Shown piece after piece: positions 1-8,608 of a DNA stretch of 64,000 bases. The DNA lies in NCBI GenBank assembly GCA_030065855.1, contig JASJCT010000048.1:1-64000 (forward strand). Direction: 5' to 3'. The DNA is from Myxococcota bacterium. GTDB lineage: Bacteria > Myxococcota_A > Polyangia > JAAYKL01. Under the pieces are notes generated by a model. It saw only the letters and a program-made list of their open reading frames with translations. It did not search any database and was not told the DNA's origin. Both the position numbers and the translations under genes were made by a program. Numbering within the stretch: position 1 is the stretch's first letter; each line of letters opens with the position of its first letter.

Positions 1-126
1 AACCTCCTCACTCTGCGTGATCATGGAGGATTGTTTGTGAAACGAGGAATGCGTACCCTGGATAGTTGACACTAGAGTACGGATCAGAGGGCCGCAACTC
101 CGAGGATCAGTTGGGGCGCTCTATGA

Positions 127-393
127 CAACGCAGCCGGCTCAAAAGGCTCTCGCAGCACAAACGCAAAATAGATAGGCAAATTCACGAGGTCGAAAACCA
201 CACCCCTTCATTACTGGAAATCAGCACTGAAGAACCGATTCTCTCACAGCAAATCAAAGAAAACTGGTCAGCGATAATCCGCAGCGGCGACACCGTCGCC
301 CGCAACTATCTCCACCACCTGATCGACCGAATCGAGGTTGACGAGAACGAAATCACAGTCATTCCCAAAAAGGAGTTCATGACGATAAGCTAA
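127..393 (+). pseudogene. Serine site-specific recombinase, C-terminal remnant
   Basis: An open frame with no ATG runs from just after a stop at 124 to a TAA at 391-393 and gives about 88 residues. Its end contains RNYLHHLIDRIEVDENEI, a pattern typical of the extreme C-terminus of large serine recombinases (the R-x-Y-L-x-x-L-I-D-R-I-E-V block after the zinc-ribbon/coiled-coil region). The resolvase catalytic domain is not found upstream in the window, so this is a truncated relic and cannot be active. It suggests past integrative-element activity at this edge of the accessory block. The family call rests on one short motif. Confidence 0.5.
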
Positions 394-402
394 ATACAAA
401 AT

Positions 403-433
403 AAAAACGCGACGTTAGAAACGCCGCGTTTTT
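403..433. terminator. Rho-independent terminator (bidirectional type)
   Basis: A perfect 9-bp stem, AAAAACGCG with CGCGTTTTT, encloses a 13-nt loop and ends in a run of T. It lies 10 bp after the recombinase remnant. The A-run and T-run flanks make it able to work in both directions. Confidence 0.7.
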
Positions 434-494
434 CTCCCACATACGTAGGGTGCTTGCTCCCCAAAAAACCACTTTCACCAACCAAATTCTGAGA

Positions 495-530
495 ATTCTC
501 TAAGAATTTCAACCGAAATTCTTAGAGAAT
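495..530. repeat. Perfect 16-bp inverted repeat
   Basis: ATTCTCTAAGAATTTC at 495-510 is followed by a 4-base AACC spacer and its exact reverse complement at 515-530. The half-site CTAAGAATTT itself is partly palindromic. The arms are AT-rich and no T-run follows, so a protein-binding site or transposon-end relic is as plausible as a terminator. Confidence 0.6.
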
Positions 531-628
531 CTTAATGATATCATAGGGTTTACGCATCGGTTGCCGATGTAGTCGAGAATGGGGTGCCCAAACGTAACCA
601 GTTCCTTTTTCACGTCTTTGGTTAACAT
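509..628 (-). other. Possible 39-residue ORF or gene remnant
   Basis: On the minus strand an ATG at 628 lies just past the stop of the AlbA_2-type remnant (630) and opens 39 codons, ending inside the inverted repeat at 495-530. The peptide starts MLTKDVKKELVTFGHP. I recognise no family. It could be the start of a gene cut by the rearrangement that left the neighbouring remnants, or chance coding. Confidence 0.2.
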
Positions 629-629
629 T

Positions 630-1090
630 CTAAACTCTCTGTTTCTTTGTCAAAGTCCTCCCCAACTCAGTTAAACGATAGCGTTGTTTGCTGCTGCGGG
701 GCTTATCTGGGATTGTCATTTCCACCAACCCAGCATCTAGGGCTGGTTGCAAGTATTCGCCTGCGAAGTGCATCCGATCTTTTAACTCAAGAGCTACCAT
801 TATTTCCATTCTTGTCATCTCGGTATCAATTACCGAAACCACCCGCGCAACTTGCGGGGTAACTTGCGGGGTGACTTGCGGGGCGACTTGCGGGGCGACT
901 TTTTCAGAGCTCTGCTGTGCCTTGAATCTCAGCTGTAATTCAAATGCTTTTCGAGCGCGATCGTTGTCGTATTCCAGCATTGGATGCCCCAGATTGTTCC
1001 ATTGGTTTTTCATCATCCACATGCCAGTGCCTGCCTGTTCACAAAGGGCCAATCGGCGAAACGCTGAGACAATTCGTGGATTGAAGACGC
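630..1090 (-). pseudogene. AlbA_2/RecG-like ATP-binding protein, C-terminal remnant
   Basis: About 150 residues match the C-terminal part of the AlbA_2 (Schlafen-like) transcriptional-regulator family: NPRIVSAFRRL..EQAGTG is the end of the ATPase-like core, then comes a Pro-Gln-Val linker repeated in tandem, then a winged-helix-like segment. The N-terminal AlbA_2 domain is missing. Homology stops near 1088, where a transposase fragment begins on the other strand, so the ATG at 1133 is a chance start in foreign DNA. These proteins are often accessory or phage-defence-associated regulators; this copy is broken and probably not functional. Confidence 0.6.
850..900. repeat. 12-bp tandem repeat (about 4 copies)
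   Basis: The unit ACTTGCGGGGTG, with small variants, repeats about four times in frame. It encodes the Pro-Gln-Val-Thr/Ala linker of the AlbA_2-type remnant. Such linker repeats are common in this family and vary in copy number. Confidence 0.75.
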
Positions 1091-1893
1091 CCAATGACAT
1101 TGCCCAACTGGTTTGGGACATTGTTAAAGACAACCCAACCTGGGGGCGTTTCCGTATCGCGAATCAACTCGCTGTGCTTAGGATCTTCCTTGCAGCCTCG
1201 ACTGTGCGCAATATTCTCAATCGTCCCAGACCGCGTTTTGAAGACAGTGTGTCGATTGAGTTTGTTCCGGACGAACACTTGCTGAAGCAGCGCTTAATTC
1301 CGGCGTTCTACCCCAACCACGTTTAGTCCATCGATTTCACAGTGGTTTATCGATGGGGACTGGCCAAAACGTTTGTGCTGGTGGCCATCGACCACTTCTC
1401 ACGGAAGGTAATGACCGTTCGGCCGTTAGAAGGCCCAAACGCTGGTTGGACAATCAATGAGCTCAGCGATACATTTCACAAGTACGGCCCGCCAAAGCAT
1501 ATGATTACCGATCAAGATTCCATCTTCAACAGCACAGCATTCCGAGACTTCCTAGAAGCTTGGGGAGTGAAAATTCGCTACGGCGCCGTCGGGAAAAAAG
1601 GTAGCATCGCAGTCACAGAGAGGATCAACAAAACCCTGAAATATGAGTGGCTCAAGCGTGTGCCACTGATTCGTGGTTTTGACCATCTTCAAGCTTTGTG
1701 TACGGGATTCGGAGAGTGGTACAACGAGTGGCGCCCGCACATGAGGCTCAGTGGTTTCAGACCGGACGACTATTACCAACGCAATCTTCCTGAGCCGGTT
1801 TCTCACGGAGCGAAAACGATTCCGCCGAACATTGAACAGAAGGTATTCAGAGAAACTCGCGTCGTCGGTTATCGGCTCAAAGAAGCGGCGTAG
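1085..1893 (+). pseudogene. Integrase-core (DDE) transposase, 5'-truncated with amber stop
   Basis: Reading starts with a helix-turn-helix-like part (VWDIVKDNPTWGRFRIANQL) and continues into a retroviral-type integrase core (VAIDHFSRKVM, MITDQDSIF, ERINKTLKYEWLKRV, WYNEWRPHMRLSGFRP). Between the two, the conserved HVWSID motif reads H-V-TAG-S-I-D at 1324-1326, which is a single-base Trp TGG to amber TAG change. The 5' end is lost at the junction with the AlbA_2 remnant. Ends of the element cannot be drawn. It is related to, but clearly different from, the intact transposase at 18.6 kb. Truncation plus nonsense makes it inactive. Confidence 0.8.
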
Positions 1894-2129
1894 CTGCTTC
1901 CTCAAATGCAGATGATGATCGGAACGCCGCCGTCGCGTTTGCACTGGCTTGTCGGATCCGTCGTTTTCGAAATATACGAGACGAATTCTTAGGTCAACAG
2001 CCTGCTGGCTACGATTGCCTATGCACATTTTCAAAGAACAAAATCAGGAAACTATTGATATTATGCCGGTCTCATCTCCGCGTGACAACTACACACTGTC
2101 GCCAGCCTTGGTATTCAGAGGATTGGTCC

Positions 2130-3146
2130 TCAGGAACTTTTCGATGATCCGTCGTCTTTCCCCAGACAGCATTTCTTGAATTTGCGTCCCGACCCACAAG
2201 GACAGGGGGCGTTTCGGCCGACTTTTGGATCGGTGCGTACTGGTTTGGGGATTGGGCGCCAGAGAGTCTCGCCAACGGCTTTGAGCTGAGCTTCGCGTTT
2301 CCGGAGGAAAGAGCCCACATCGTGACGCTGTTCAAAGAGCGACCAGAGGGTTGTGAGCACATGCTCGGGTTCGGATTCAGCGGTCATTTTCTCGATCTTG
2401 ACGCCGCTGTCGCCGCTGATATCGAGCAGCACGTTTCCGGCCGCGTCGCCAGACTCTACCTGGTCGTCGAAGAAGATAATCCGCGCCTCGTGGCAGTCAC
2501 ATCCGGGAGTTGGGCAAAGGTGGATGCAGGACCAGTATCGACGATCGCTGAGGATGTATTCATCCGATCGTGTGCCCTCCAGCAGATCGTCTACGTAGGC
2601 GAGGTGATACTTCTCCAGCTCATCGAGGTCGAGGTCCGCTCTTGGTCCCTCGGGCCGGTATCCTTTGGCGCGAGCCCTGAAGCGATGCAGCACATCAAGC
2701 AGCTCGCCGTCCATCTCGGAGGCGAGCCACTCGACCAACATGGGATCGGTGGCATCAGGCATGTCGGGGTGAGCCCTTGTATCGCCGGAGTCGGGATCAA
2801 CGACGGCCATCATCTTTTCGTCGAGCGTGGTTTGACTTGGAGCCGCCCCTTTGGGTTGTTCCAGGTGAACGCCTTCATCCTCCCAGTAGACCCTGGTTGC
2901 ATTCCCGTCGATGATGAAGCCGTCAATATAGACGAGCTGACAAGCACAATCCGGATGCGGGCACATGGACAGAATGCAGACGAGTCCCTCCCGTTGCCCA
3001 GGCTCGGTCCCGTCGCGCCAGAAGACGAGCAGACCATCCTCACCGAGTTGCCGTCTTGTGCTCGGCTCCAGGACTACGTCTACGGAATCAGCCGTTGTAT
3101 GCTCATTTGGTCCGTCTTTGTTCATCAACCAGGCATCCTCACCCAT
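2130..3146 (-). CDS. SEC-C motif protein, last gene of helicase operon
   Basis: This 338-residue protein ends in a SEC-C zinc-binding motif ([19 protein letters not shown], about residues 309-327), the tail known from SecA and YecA. In stand-alone proteins it acts as a small metal-binding or protein-docking module. The remaining 300 residues contain two Cys-rich patches (CPHPDCAC and CPTPGCDC) in a similar context, which suggests an internal duplication, each perhaps binding metal. I recognise no enzyme domain. It starts 11 bp after the Bax1 stop and is the promoter-distal gene of the SNF2-XPB-Bax1 operon, so a role as adaptor to that machine is inferred. A second SEC-C protein lies at 13.7 kb. 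Confidence 0.75.
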   Translation of the reverse strand: MGEDAWLMNKDGPNEHTTADSVDVVLEPSTRRQLGEDGLLVFWRDGTEPGQREGLVCILSMCPHPDCACQLVYIDGFIIDGNATRVYWEDEGVHLEQPKGAAPSQTTLDEKMMAVVDPDSGDTRAHPDMPDATDPMLVEWLASEMDGELLDVLHRFRARAKGYRPEGPRADLDLDELEKYHLAYVDDLLEGTRSDEYILSDRRYWSCIHLCPTPGCDCHEARIIFFDDQVESGDAAGNVLLDISGDSGVKIEKMTAESEPEHVLTTLWSLFEQRHDVGSFLRKREAQLKAVGETLWRPIPKPVRTDPKVGRNAPCPCGSGRKFKKCCLGKDDGSSKSS

Positions 3147-3156
3147 TCGAGATTCG

Positions 3157-4365
3157 TTACACGTCGTTGTTCAGCATCTCGGCGATGCGGGCGGCGTTCA
3201 TCACGCCTTTGTAAACGTAAAGCGATCCTGGGAGATCATCTCCCAGCACCTCCTCGCTTACACGCAACCGTTTGGAGACAGCGAAGATAATCCGCTGAGG
3301 GAGGCCGGCCTCCACGAGCTCTACCCTCTTCCAGACCGCATCTCGACTCCAGAAGCCCATCACCTCGAGGTATGCGACCTCGCCCGTCGTGCGATGGATG
3401 AATGTGAGATCAGGGATACACAATCCCACTCCGGGTAGTTCCAGGATATCCGTTGACGGGGCTGGGGACCATTCGGTTTTCAGATCCCGGAAGCGTTCGA
3501 GCAAAACAGCGACTTCGTCGGCGAGCCTCGACTCTTCCTGTGCTGAAACAGGCTGAGAATCGCCCTCCGTGTGAAACTTCAACCGCTGTTTTTCCTTGCC
3601 CCAGAGCACCTCCGCGTCGAGCTTCCAAGCGCCGCATTCATCGAGGGCGGGCACCAACATGGCGAGCTTCAGGCCATACTTGGTGACCTGCTTGAACATG
3701 CTGAAGGGCCCGTCGATGTCGATGCGATAGCCGCCATGCGGGAGCGGCGAGATGACGTGCATGAGGCCGAGAAACTTGAGCTTGTGAAAGAGTCTCCTGA
3801 GTGAAACAGCGACATCTGTCTGAATGACCACCGTTACGCGAGCGGCCTTGAGGAGCACCGCCTGCCCTTGGCTTTTCTCGTACAATTCAACGAGGTCCAC
3901 AGCGGAAATAGGCTTGAAAGATTCAAGACGATGGGCTCCTTTGAGATCAGCGAAGAGCAGCTCGTCGGCCTCCTCCTTCGAAAGGCCAAAGCGCGCACCT
4001 GCTTCAGCCAACACGCTGCTTCTATCGAAACCTGTCACCCCCTCGGCCCTCTGCCGCCAGAGACTTGCCGCCTTGAAAACAGACTCGCGCAGCGCTACAG
4101 GATCGATGTCGGCTGACATTTCGAAGACACATCTATCCAAAACGAGCTTGAGCAGACCGGCCGCCAGCTTGCGATCTTGAACGCGCACTTCCACTGCTGC
4201 CCCACGCGCGTCGAAGTCTTCTCTGGATCGGTTTAAGTGACTCTCGGCGATATCAATGTAAGCCCCTGCGATGGCGCGCGCCCGCTCCTTCGCGGCGTGG
4301 TTCAATTGTCGAATGAACAGGCGGTCACCCTTGCGCCACGATTGAACGAGATCAACGGTAAGCAA
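3157..4365 (-). CDS. Bax1/DUF790-family nuclease, partner of XPB helicase
   Basis: The 402 residues match DUF790, the family of archaeal Bax1 (binding partner of XPB), a structure-specific nuclease that cuts DNA unwound by XPB in an NER-like reaction. The N-terminal opening MLTVDLVQSWRKGDRLFIRQ is a family hallmark. The C-terminal nuclease domain (about residues 300-380) has a PD-(D/E)XK-like core with PDLTF followed by YLEVMGFW. The gene overlaps the XPB gene by 14 bp, which implies coupled translation and a complex. The pair is best studied in archaea, so a bacterial copy next to a second helicase system is unusual. Confidence 0.85.
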   Translation of the reverse strand: MLTVDLVQSWRKGDRLFIRQLNHAAKERARAIAGAYIDIAESHLNRSREDFDARGAAVEVRVQDRKLAAGLLKLVLDRCVFEMSADIDPVALRESVFKAASLWRQRAEGVTGFDRSSVLAEAGARFGLSKEEADELLFADLKGAHRLESFKPISAVDLVELYEKSQGQAVLLKAARVTVVIQTDVAVSLRRLFHKLKFLGLMHVISPLPHGGYRIDIDGPFSMFKQVTKYGLKLAMLVPALDECGAWKLDAEVLWGKEKQRLKFHTEGDSQPVSAQEESRLADEVAVLLERFRDLKTEWSPAPSTDILELPGVGLCIPDLTFIHRTTGEVAYLEVMGFWSRDAVWKRVELVEAGLPQRIIFAVSKRLRVSEEVLGDDLPGSLYVYKGVMNAARIAEMLNNDV

Positions 4366-5746
4366 CGTGATCCCTCCTGCGTTTGCTTACGAACGCTTCG
4401 CTGGTGCCGCTGGCGACGAGCTCGTACAAAACCGCTTTAGTGCCGTCCTTTTTCTTGCGCAAGATACGTCCGAGCCGCTGGACGTGTTCTCGCACCGAGG
4501 CGCTGCCGGATACGATGATGGCCACGTTGGCCTCCGGCACGTCGACTCCTTCATTGAGCACCTTGGAGGTCGCGATGGCCGTGTAGGTGCCATCCGCCAA
4601 TCCGGACAAGATCGCGCTGCGCTCGGTGACCTTGGTCTGATGGGTTATGACCGGAACAAGGAAGCGACGCGAGATGGCGTAGGCGGTGGCGTTGTCCTGA
4701 GTGAAGAGAATCGTCTTGTCGCCGCGATGTTGATGGAGAAGATGCTCCACGTACTCGAGCTTCGACGGCGCGGTAAACGCAAGGGTGCGTTGACGCTGAT
4801 AAGCTTCCATAGCCCGGCGCCCCTGCGGGCTGCGGGCCGACTGGATGATGAACTGACTCCAACCGTCCTTTTCTCCCATGCGGATGCCGGCCGACGATAC
4901 GAAATTGCGATAGGCTGAACGGGCCTCCTGATATTGAGAGAGTTCCTGCGGGCTGAGCTCCACCGTCACCCTCTCCACGTCGTACTCCGCCAAATACTCG
5001 CCGGTCATCTCCTTGATGTCGCGCCTATACACAAGGGGGCCGATCAGCTCGTCGAGCTCCGCGTGACGGCCGTCGGCGCGTTCCGGTGTCGCGGAGAGAC
5101 CGAGCCGGTACGGGGCCAGGCAAAATCGCGCTGCGTATCCATAGGCGTCTCCGGGCAGGTGGTGGCATTCGTCGAACACGATGAGCCCGAACTTGTCGCC
5201 CAGGTGCTCCATGTGGAGATGAGCCGAGTCGTACGTCGTGACCGTCAGCGCCTCTACCGAGTAGTCGCCGCCGCCGATGACGCCCACCGGCGCCCCGAAG
5301 CTCAATCGCAAGAGATCGTACCACTGCCGAACAAGATCGAGCGTGGGCGCGACAACCAAGGCGCTCCGCAGCTTTGCGTCGATAGCCATCAGGGCCACGT
5401 GGCTCTTGCCCGCGCCTGTGGGCAGGACGACGACCCCGCGCCCCCCCGCGTGGTTCCATGCGCTCACCGCTTGTGACTGGAACGGCCTCGGTTCGCGCTT
5501 GATGCGCAACCCGGCCTCAAGGATCTCGTAGTCCCTGGCCGCGTCCTCGTACGCGATCTTCCCGCGCACAAAGGTCATCACGATCTCGGCGTAGGCCGAC
5601 GCCGGACCTCGGAAACAACGCGCGCGCTCGTCCCACGGACAAGACGTGGGAAGCATCGTCTCATCGGAGATTCCCCGAATCTCCAGAGTGCCCATGTTGA
5701 AAAGGAGACGAGGTTTGGCGGGAGCTGTTGTTTCGATGCCGACCAT
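4352..5746 (-). CDS. XPB-family SF2 DNA helicase
   Basis: This 464-residue superfamily 2 helicase has motif I PTGAGKS (109-115), motif II DECHH (192-196), motif III LSAT (217-220), an XPB-style PERADGR segment, a ThM/thumb-like insertion around 250-300, and motif VI QRLGRILRKKKDG near 430. Order and size match prokaryotic XPB, a 3'-5' DNA translocase that melts DNA for a nuclease. It is immediately followed by Bax1 with a 14-bp overlap, which strongly supports the XPB-Bax1 assignment over a generic restriction-type helicase. It begins 10 bp after the preceding zinc-ribbon gene in the same operon. Confidence 0.88.
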   Translation of the reverse strand: MVGIETTAPAKPRLLFNMGTLEIRGISDETMLPTSCPWDERARCFRGPASAYAEIVMTFVRGKIAYEDAARDYEILEAGLRIKREPRPFQSQAVSAWNHAGGRGVVVLPTGAGKSHVALMAIDAKLRSALVVAPTLDLVRQWYDLLRLSFGAPVGVIGGGDYSVEALTVTTYDSAHLHMEHLGDKFGLIVFDECHHLPGDAYGYAARFCLAPYRLGLSATPERADGRHAELDELIGPLVYRRDIKEMTGEYLAEYDVERVTVELSPQELSQYQEARSAYRNFVSSAGIRMGEKDGWSQFIIQSARSPQGRRAMEAYQRQRTLAFTAPSKLEYVEHLLHQHRGDKTILFTQDNATAYAISRRFLVPVITHQTKVTERSAILSGLADGTYTAIATSKVLNEGVDVPEANVAIIVSGSASVREHVQRLGRILRKKKDGTKAVLYELVASGTSEAFVSKRRRDHVAYR

Positions 5747-5755
5747 TCAGTGGTT

Positions 5756-6217
5756 TTACCTTCTCTTTTTTCTCTTTCGTTTCCGCTGGTTCCTGCTCTG
5801 TGTTTTCCGCCGAGTAGATCTCTTTCCAACTTTTTTCCGGGGAGGGTCCAAGAACTCGACAACTGGAATGGGGTTTTCATCTTCACCCAAGGGCAGGTGG
5901 GATCGCTCCTCTGGTACGGCATCAAGATCCACCGCGCCGATTGCGGTGAACGCCGAAGCAGGACCGTCTGCGGCAAGAGCGACGTAGTCTTCGAACTGTT
6001 TATGGTTCAGAACAATAGTAGGACAGTCAGGACAGAAATACCCTCCCTCGCCTCCGACCATGGATGTGCCGGTTTCTCCATCGGAATTTCGAATTCCTAT
6101 CAGGTAGGTGTGCCTTTCCGATTCGAGCAGCTCACCACACCGTGGACAGACCAATGTCCCGCCGACTTCGTTCGACCAGTACATCGTTCTCGGAACTGAC
6201 GCTGGATATTTTTGCAT
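5756..6217 (-). CDS. Zinc-ribbon protein with basic C-terminal tail
   Basis: About 153 residues from the ATG at 6217; a TTG at 6244 and an ATG at 6184 are alternatives. A first zinc knuckle (CPRCGEL) pairs with FCPDCP about 40 residues later, so one four-Cys ribbon is likely. The last 25 residues are almost all Arg/Lys/Gln (ends RKRKRKKRR), as expected for a nucleic-acid-binding tail. I recognise no family. Its place directly before the XPB gene, in the same operon, suggests a DNA-binding accessory subunit. That role is inference. Confidence 0.6.
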   Translation of the reverse strand: MQKYPASVPRTMYWSNEVGGTLVCPRCGELLESERHTYLIGIRNSDGETGTSMVGGEGGYFCPDCPTIVLNHKQFEDYVALAADGPASAFTAIGAVDLDAVPEERSHLPLGEDENPIPVVEFLDPPRKKVGKRSTRRKTQSRNQRKRKRKKRR

Positions 6218-6298
6218 AGTCTTTTCGCCTGCATCTTGCGTCAAAATATTTCGTCGAGATAGGCATCGAGCGCCTTGCTCATTTTGCCTGGTATAATA

Positions 6299-7171
6299 TC
6301 AGTCATCCGCGAGATCTCCCGATTCCTCCAGGAAACGAGCAAAGCCTTCAAGGCTGCGACAGTAGCGTGTCACAAGGTTCGGGCGGTCGGTGAACTTTCG
6401 CCTGAATTCGAGCTCCCATGGTGGGCTACCGAAGTGCTCCAGGATACGCTTGCCTTTGGGGGCGTCGTACATCAACACGAGATGTCCGGCTGCGTTCAGG
6501 TCGGAGCAGATGCCCGATAGCGTGCGCGGAGACTTTCCTTTAGCCCGAAGGTGCGAAAGATAACGCGTCATCGCGTCGACAATGACCTTCGATACGCGGG
6601 GACTCGCGCCGTGATCTTGTCTCCAGTCCTCCACCCAGTCGATAAGCCCTTCGCGTTCGGCCGGTGGTGTCGAGCTCTCTTTTCGGATGTCTTCGATGCA
6701 GTCCTGGACGTACTGAGCGGATTCTTCCAGGGGAAGGTTCACGAGAAGCAGTGTCTCTTCGCAGGCCCGGTGGACGCGCCGGAACTCACGACAACCTGTC
6801 CCGTTTCGACCGAAACCGCCTCTGAGCTTGAGTCGCGGCACAGGAGTAAACAGGGGCTCCTCGTGGCCGGAACGGGCTTGCATGTCCTCGGGGTGAGCCC
6901 ACAGAAGCAGCGTCACGCCGGACCGGCGCGCCAACAGTAAAGCTTGCCGGTCGTGCTGGAGCGGCCATGGGAGCTCGACCACATCGGCGGCTCGACCAGC
7001 AATCGCCCTTGCCAGGTTCGAATGAGGATCCTCTCCTGCAGATACAAGATCAAGGAACTCGAGTCCCAGTTCCTTGCACGCACGGGCGCCAAGAGTGCTC
7101 TTGCCGACTCCTGGCGGCCCCAAAAGGAAGATGATTGGAGATGACGTTGATTCTTCCATGCGAGAAGGCAT
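6299..7171 (-). CDS. P-loop ATPase/kinase-like protein of helicase operon
   Basis: A 290-residue protein with a clear Walker A motif, LLGPPGVGKST, near residue 16, placed as in shikimate-kinase-like small P-loop proteins. The middle contains TLLLWAHPEDMQARSG and an Arg-rich stretch; a classical Walker B is not obvious. The C-terminal 100 residues (YLSHLRAKGKSPRTLSGI..) resemble the SAM-like core-binding fold of tyrosine recombinases, but there is no catalytic domain. The ATG follows the SWIM gene stop by about 4 bp with AAGGGG upstream, so the two are translationally linked. Exact function unknown; an ATP-dependent DNA-associated switch is a guess. Confidence 0.65.
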   Translation of the reverse strand: MPSRMEESTSSPIIFLLGPPGVGKSTLGARACKELGLEFLDLVSAGEDPHSNLARAIAGRAADVVELPWPLQHDRQALLLARRSGVTLLLWAHPEDMQARSGHEEPLFTPVPRLKLRGGFGRNGTGCREFRRVHRACEETLLLVNLPLEESAQYVQDCIEDIRKESSTPPAEREGLIDWVEDWRQDHGASPRVSKVIVDAMTRYLSHLRAKGKSPRTLSGICSDLNAAGHLVLMYDAPKGKRILEHFGSPPWELEFRRKFTDRPNLVTRYCRSLEGFARFLEESGDLADD

Positions 7172-7174
7172 CGG

Positions 7175-8455
7175 CTACCCCTTTACCTTTTTGGTCGCTT
7201 TTTTCGCGGTCGGAGTTTTCTTGGTTGTTTTCTTCTTGGGTGAGGTTTTCTTTTTTGTGGCCACCTTCTCTATGGTCTTCTTTTTGGCCGTCGACTTCTT
7301 GGGAGCGGTTTTCTTTGCGCTCGACTTCTTTGTGGTCGACTTTTTGGCAGGGGTTTTCTTTGCCGCGGATTTCTTGCGAGCAGGTTTCTTGGCGGTGTTC
7401 TTTTTTGCGGCGGGCTTCTTGGCGGTCGGCTTCTTCCTCGCAGTTGTTTTCGCCGGGGCTTTCTTCGTGGTGGTCTTTTTGGTCGGGGTCTTCTTCGCCG
7501 TCCTCTTCTTGGTAGCAGCTTTCTTCGTGCTGGTCTTCGTCGCAGCCGCCGCCTTCTTCGGTATGGCCTTCTTTACGGTGCTCTTCTTCTTGGCTGCTGC
7601 TTTTTTCTTGGTCGCCGTCTTGGCTGCGCTCTTCTTCTTGCCGGCTTTGGATGTTGTCGGTTTCCGGGGCTTTGCCGCGCGTCGCGTTCTCTTGGCCGGC
7701 CTGCTCGAGGTTGAGGATTTGTTCGATGCCGCTCCATCCATGTCGATATCAACGCCGAAGACCGAAGACAGCTCGTCGGTTTCGAGGACGCGGCCCTTGC
7801 GCTTCTTGCCGGCGGCTGTCGGCTGATCTATGGCGGCCTCCACCATCTCGGTCGGGTCTACTCCGCGTAGGGTGAACAGCAGCTCTGGCTCGCGGTCGAG
7901 ACGCGCGCCCACTCCGTAGAGTGTCGCGGCCACGTGCTTGCACATGGTGGCCCAGTCCGGGCAGGAGCAATTCAGCGTGATCTCGCGCGGGGACGGAAAC
8001 AGCCCCTCGCCCTTGCGAGTGACGATCTCCATCACGCCCTTGGAGATGGATCCCCGAAGCAGCTCAACCAGCGATCCGATCTGGCCCGCGCACTGTCCCT
8101 TGATTGTATTCCACTTCTTCTTGGGCAGCGACTTGATCTTGATGTCCACGGTGTATAAGTCCGTGCCGCTGACCAGCGCGCGAACACGGCCGGCTTCGAT
8201 CTGAAGGTCGATCACCGAGCCGTTGCGCACATAGGTGCGCCCGCGGGGGAGGCGGTTGGAGTAGTCGCTATAGGCCTCGAGGTTCTTGCACCAGGCATCA
8301 CCCCAGAAGGTTTTGGCGATTTTGCGACCGTCGATCTCGACCGGCGAGACCTTCTTACCGGCCTTCTTCATCTTGGCGACCTTCTGCGCCGCGCGGCGAC
8401 GACGTTCGGCTACCGGTACGTATGGCGGCCAATAGCTGTCATAGTATCTACCCAT
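7175..8455 (-). CDS. SWIM zinc-finger protein with histone-H1-like tail
   Basis: Residues 1-230 form a conserved bacterial SWIM domain protein: the motif CSCPDWATMCKH (163-174) supplies the CxC..CxH zinc site. SWIM proteins are often encoded next to Snf2-family helicases and are thought to help them contact DNA or protein, and a Snf2 gene lies upstream here. From about residue 235 to 426 the protein changes to Lys/Ala/Thr repeats (KKxxAKK-type) like the C-terminal tail of histone H1 or bacterial Hc1/AlgP proteins. Such a tail would bind DNA strongly and without sequence preference. The fusion with a SWIM domain is the odd feature. The start MGRYYDSYWPPY is typical. Confidence 0.88.
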   Translation of the reverse strand: MGRYYDSYWPPYVPVAERRRRAAQKVAKMKKAGKKVSPVEIDGRKIAKTFWGDAWCKNLEAYSDYSNRLPRGRTYVRNGSVIDLQIEAGRVRALVSGTDLYTVDIKIKSLPKKKWNTIKGQCAGQIGSLVELLRGSISKGVMEIVTRKGEGLFPSPREITLNCSCPDWATMCKHVAATLYGVGARLDREPELLFTLRGVDPTEMVEAAIDQPTAAGKKRKGRVLETDELSSVFGVDIDMDGAASNKSSTSSRPAKRTRRAAKPRKPTTSKAGKKKSAAKTATKKKAAAKKKSTVKKAIPKKAAAATKTSTKKAATKKRTAKKTPTKKTTTKKAPAKTTARKKPTAKKPAAKKNTAKKPARKKSAAKKTPAKKSTTKKSSAKKTAPKKSTAKKKTIEKVATKKKTSPKKKTTKKTPTAKKATKKVKG

Positions 8456-8548
8456 AATCTAACCCTCCACGGCGCTGCTCAAGTCGAGCGACACCATCGA
8501 TATCAACTCTTCGTTGCTCATCTCCGTCAAGGAGGACTCGGCCCCTTG
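8437..8548. repeat. 112-bp direct repeat, copy A
   Basis: This copy holds the first codons of the SWIM gene and a duplicate of the last codons of the SNF2 gene. It matches 9674-9785 over 112 bp with about seven mismatches. Together the two copies bracket the 356-residue gene, with a 1237-bp repeat-to-repeat distance. Confidence 0.9.
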
Positions 8549-8608
8549 CGTATATCGTGTGTTTACAGTGTCTATTAGTGGACTTCCTCCGAGCATCTAC
8601 GTACCTTG

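Noticed and set aside
7074-7826. Long plus-strand frame of mostly Phe, Val and Leu over the SWIM gene tail
   Set aside because: It is the antisense shadow of Lys/Ala codons in the H1-like tail; the minus frame has the real domain, start and stop.
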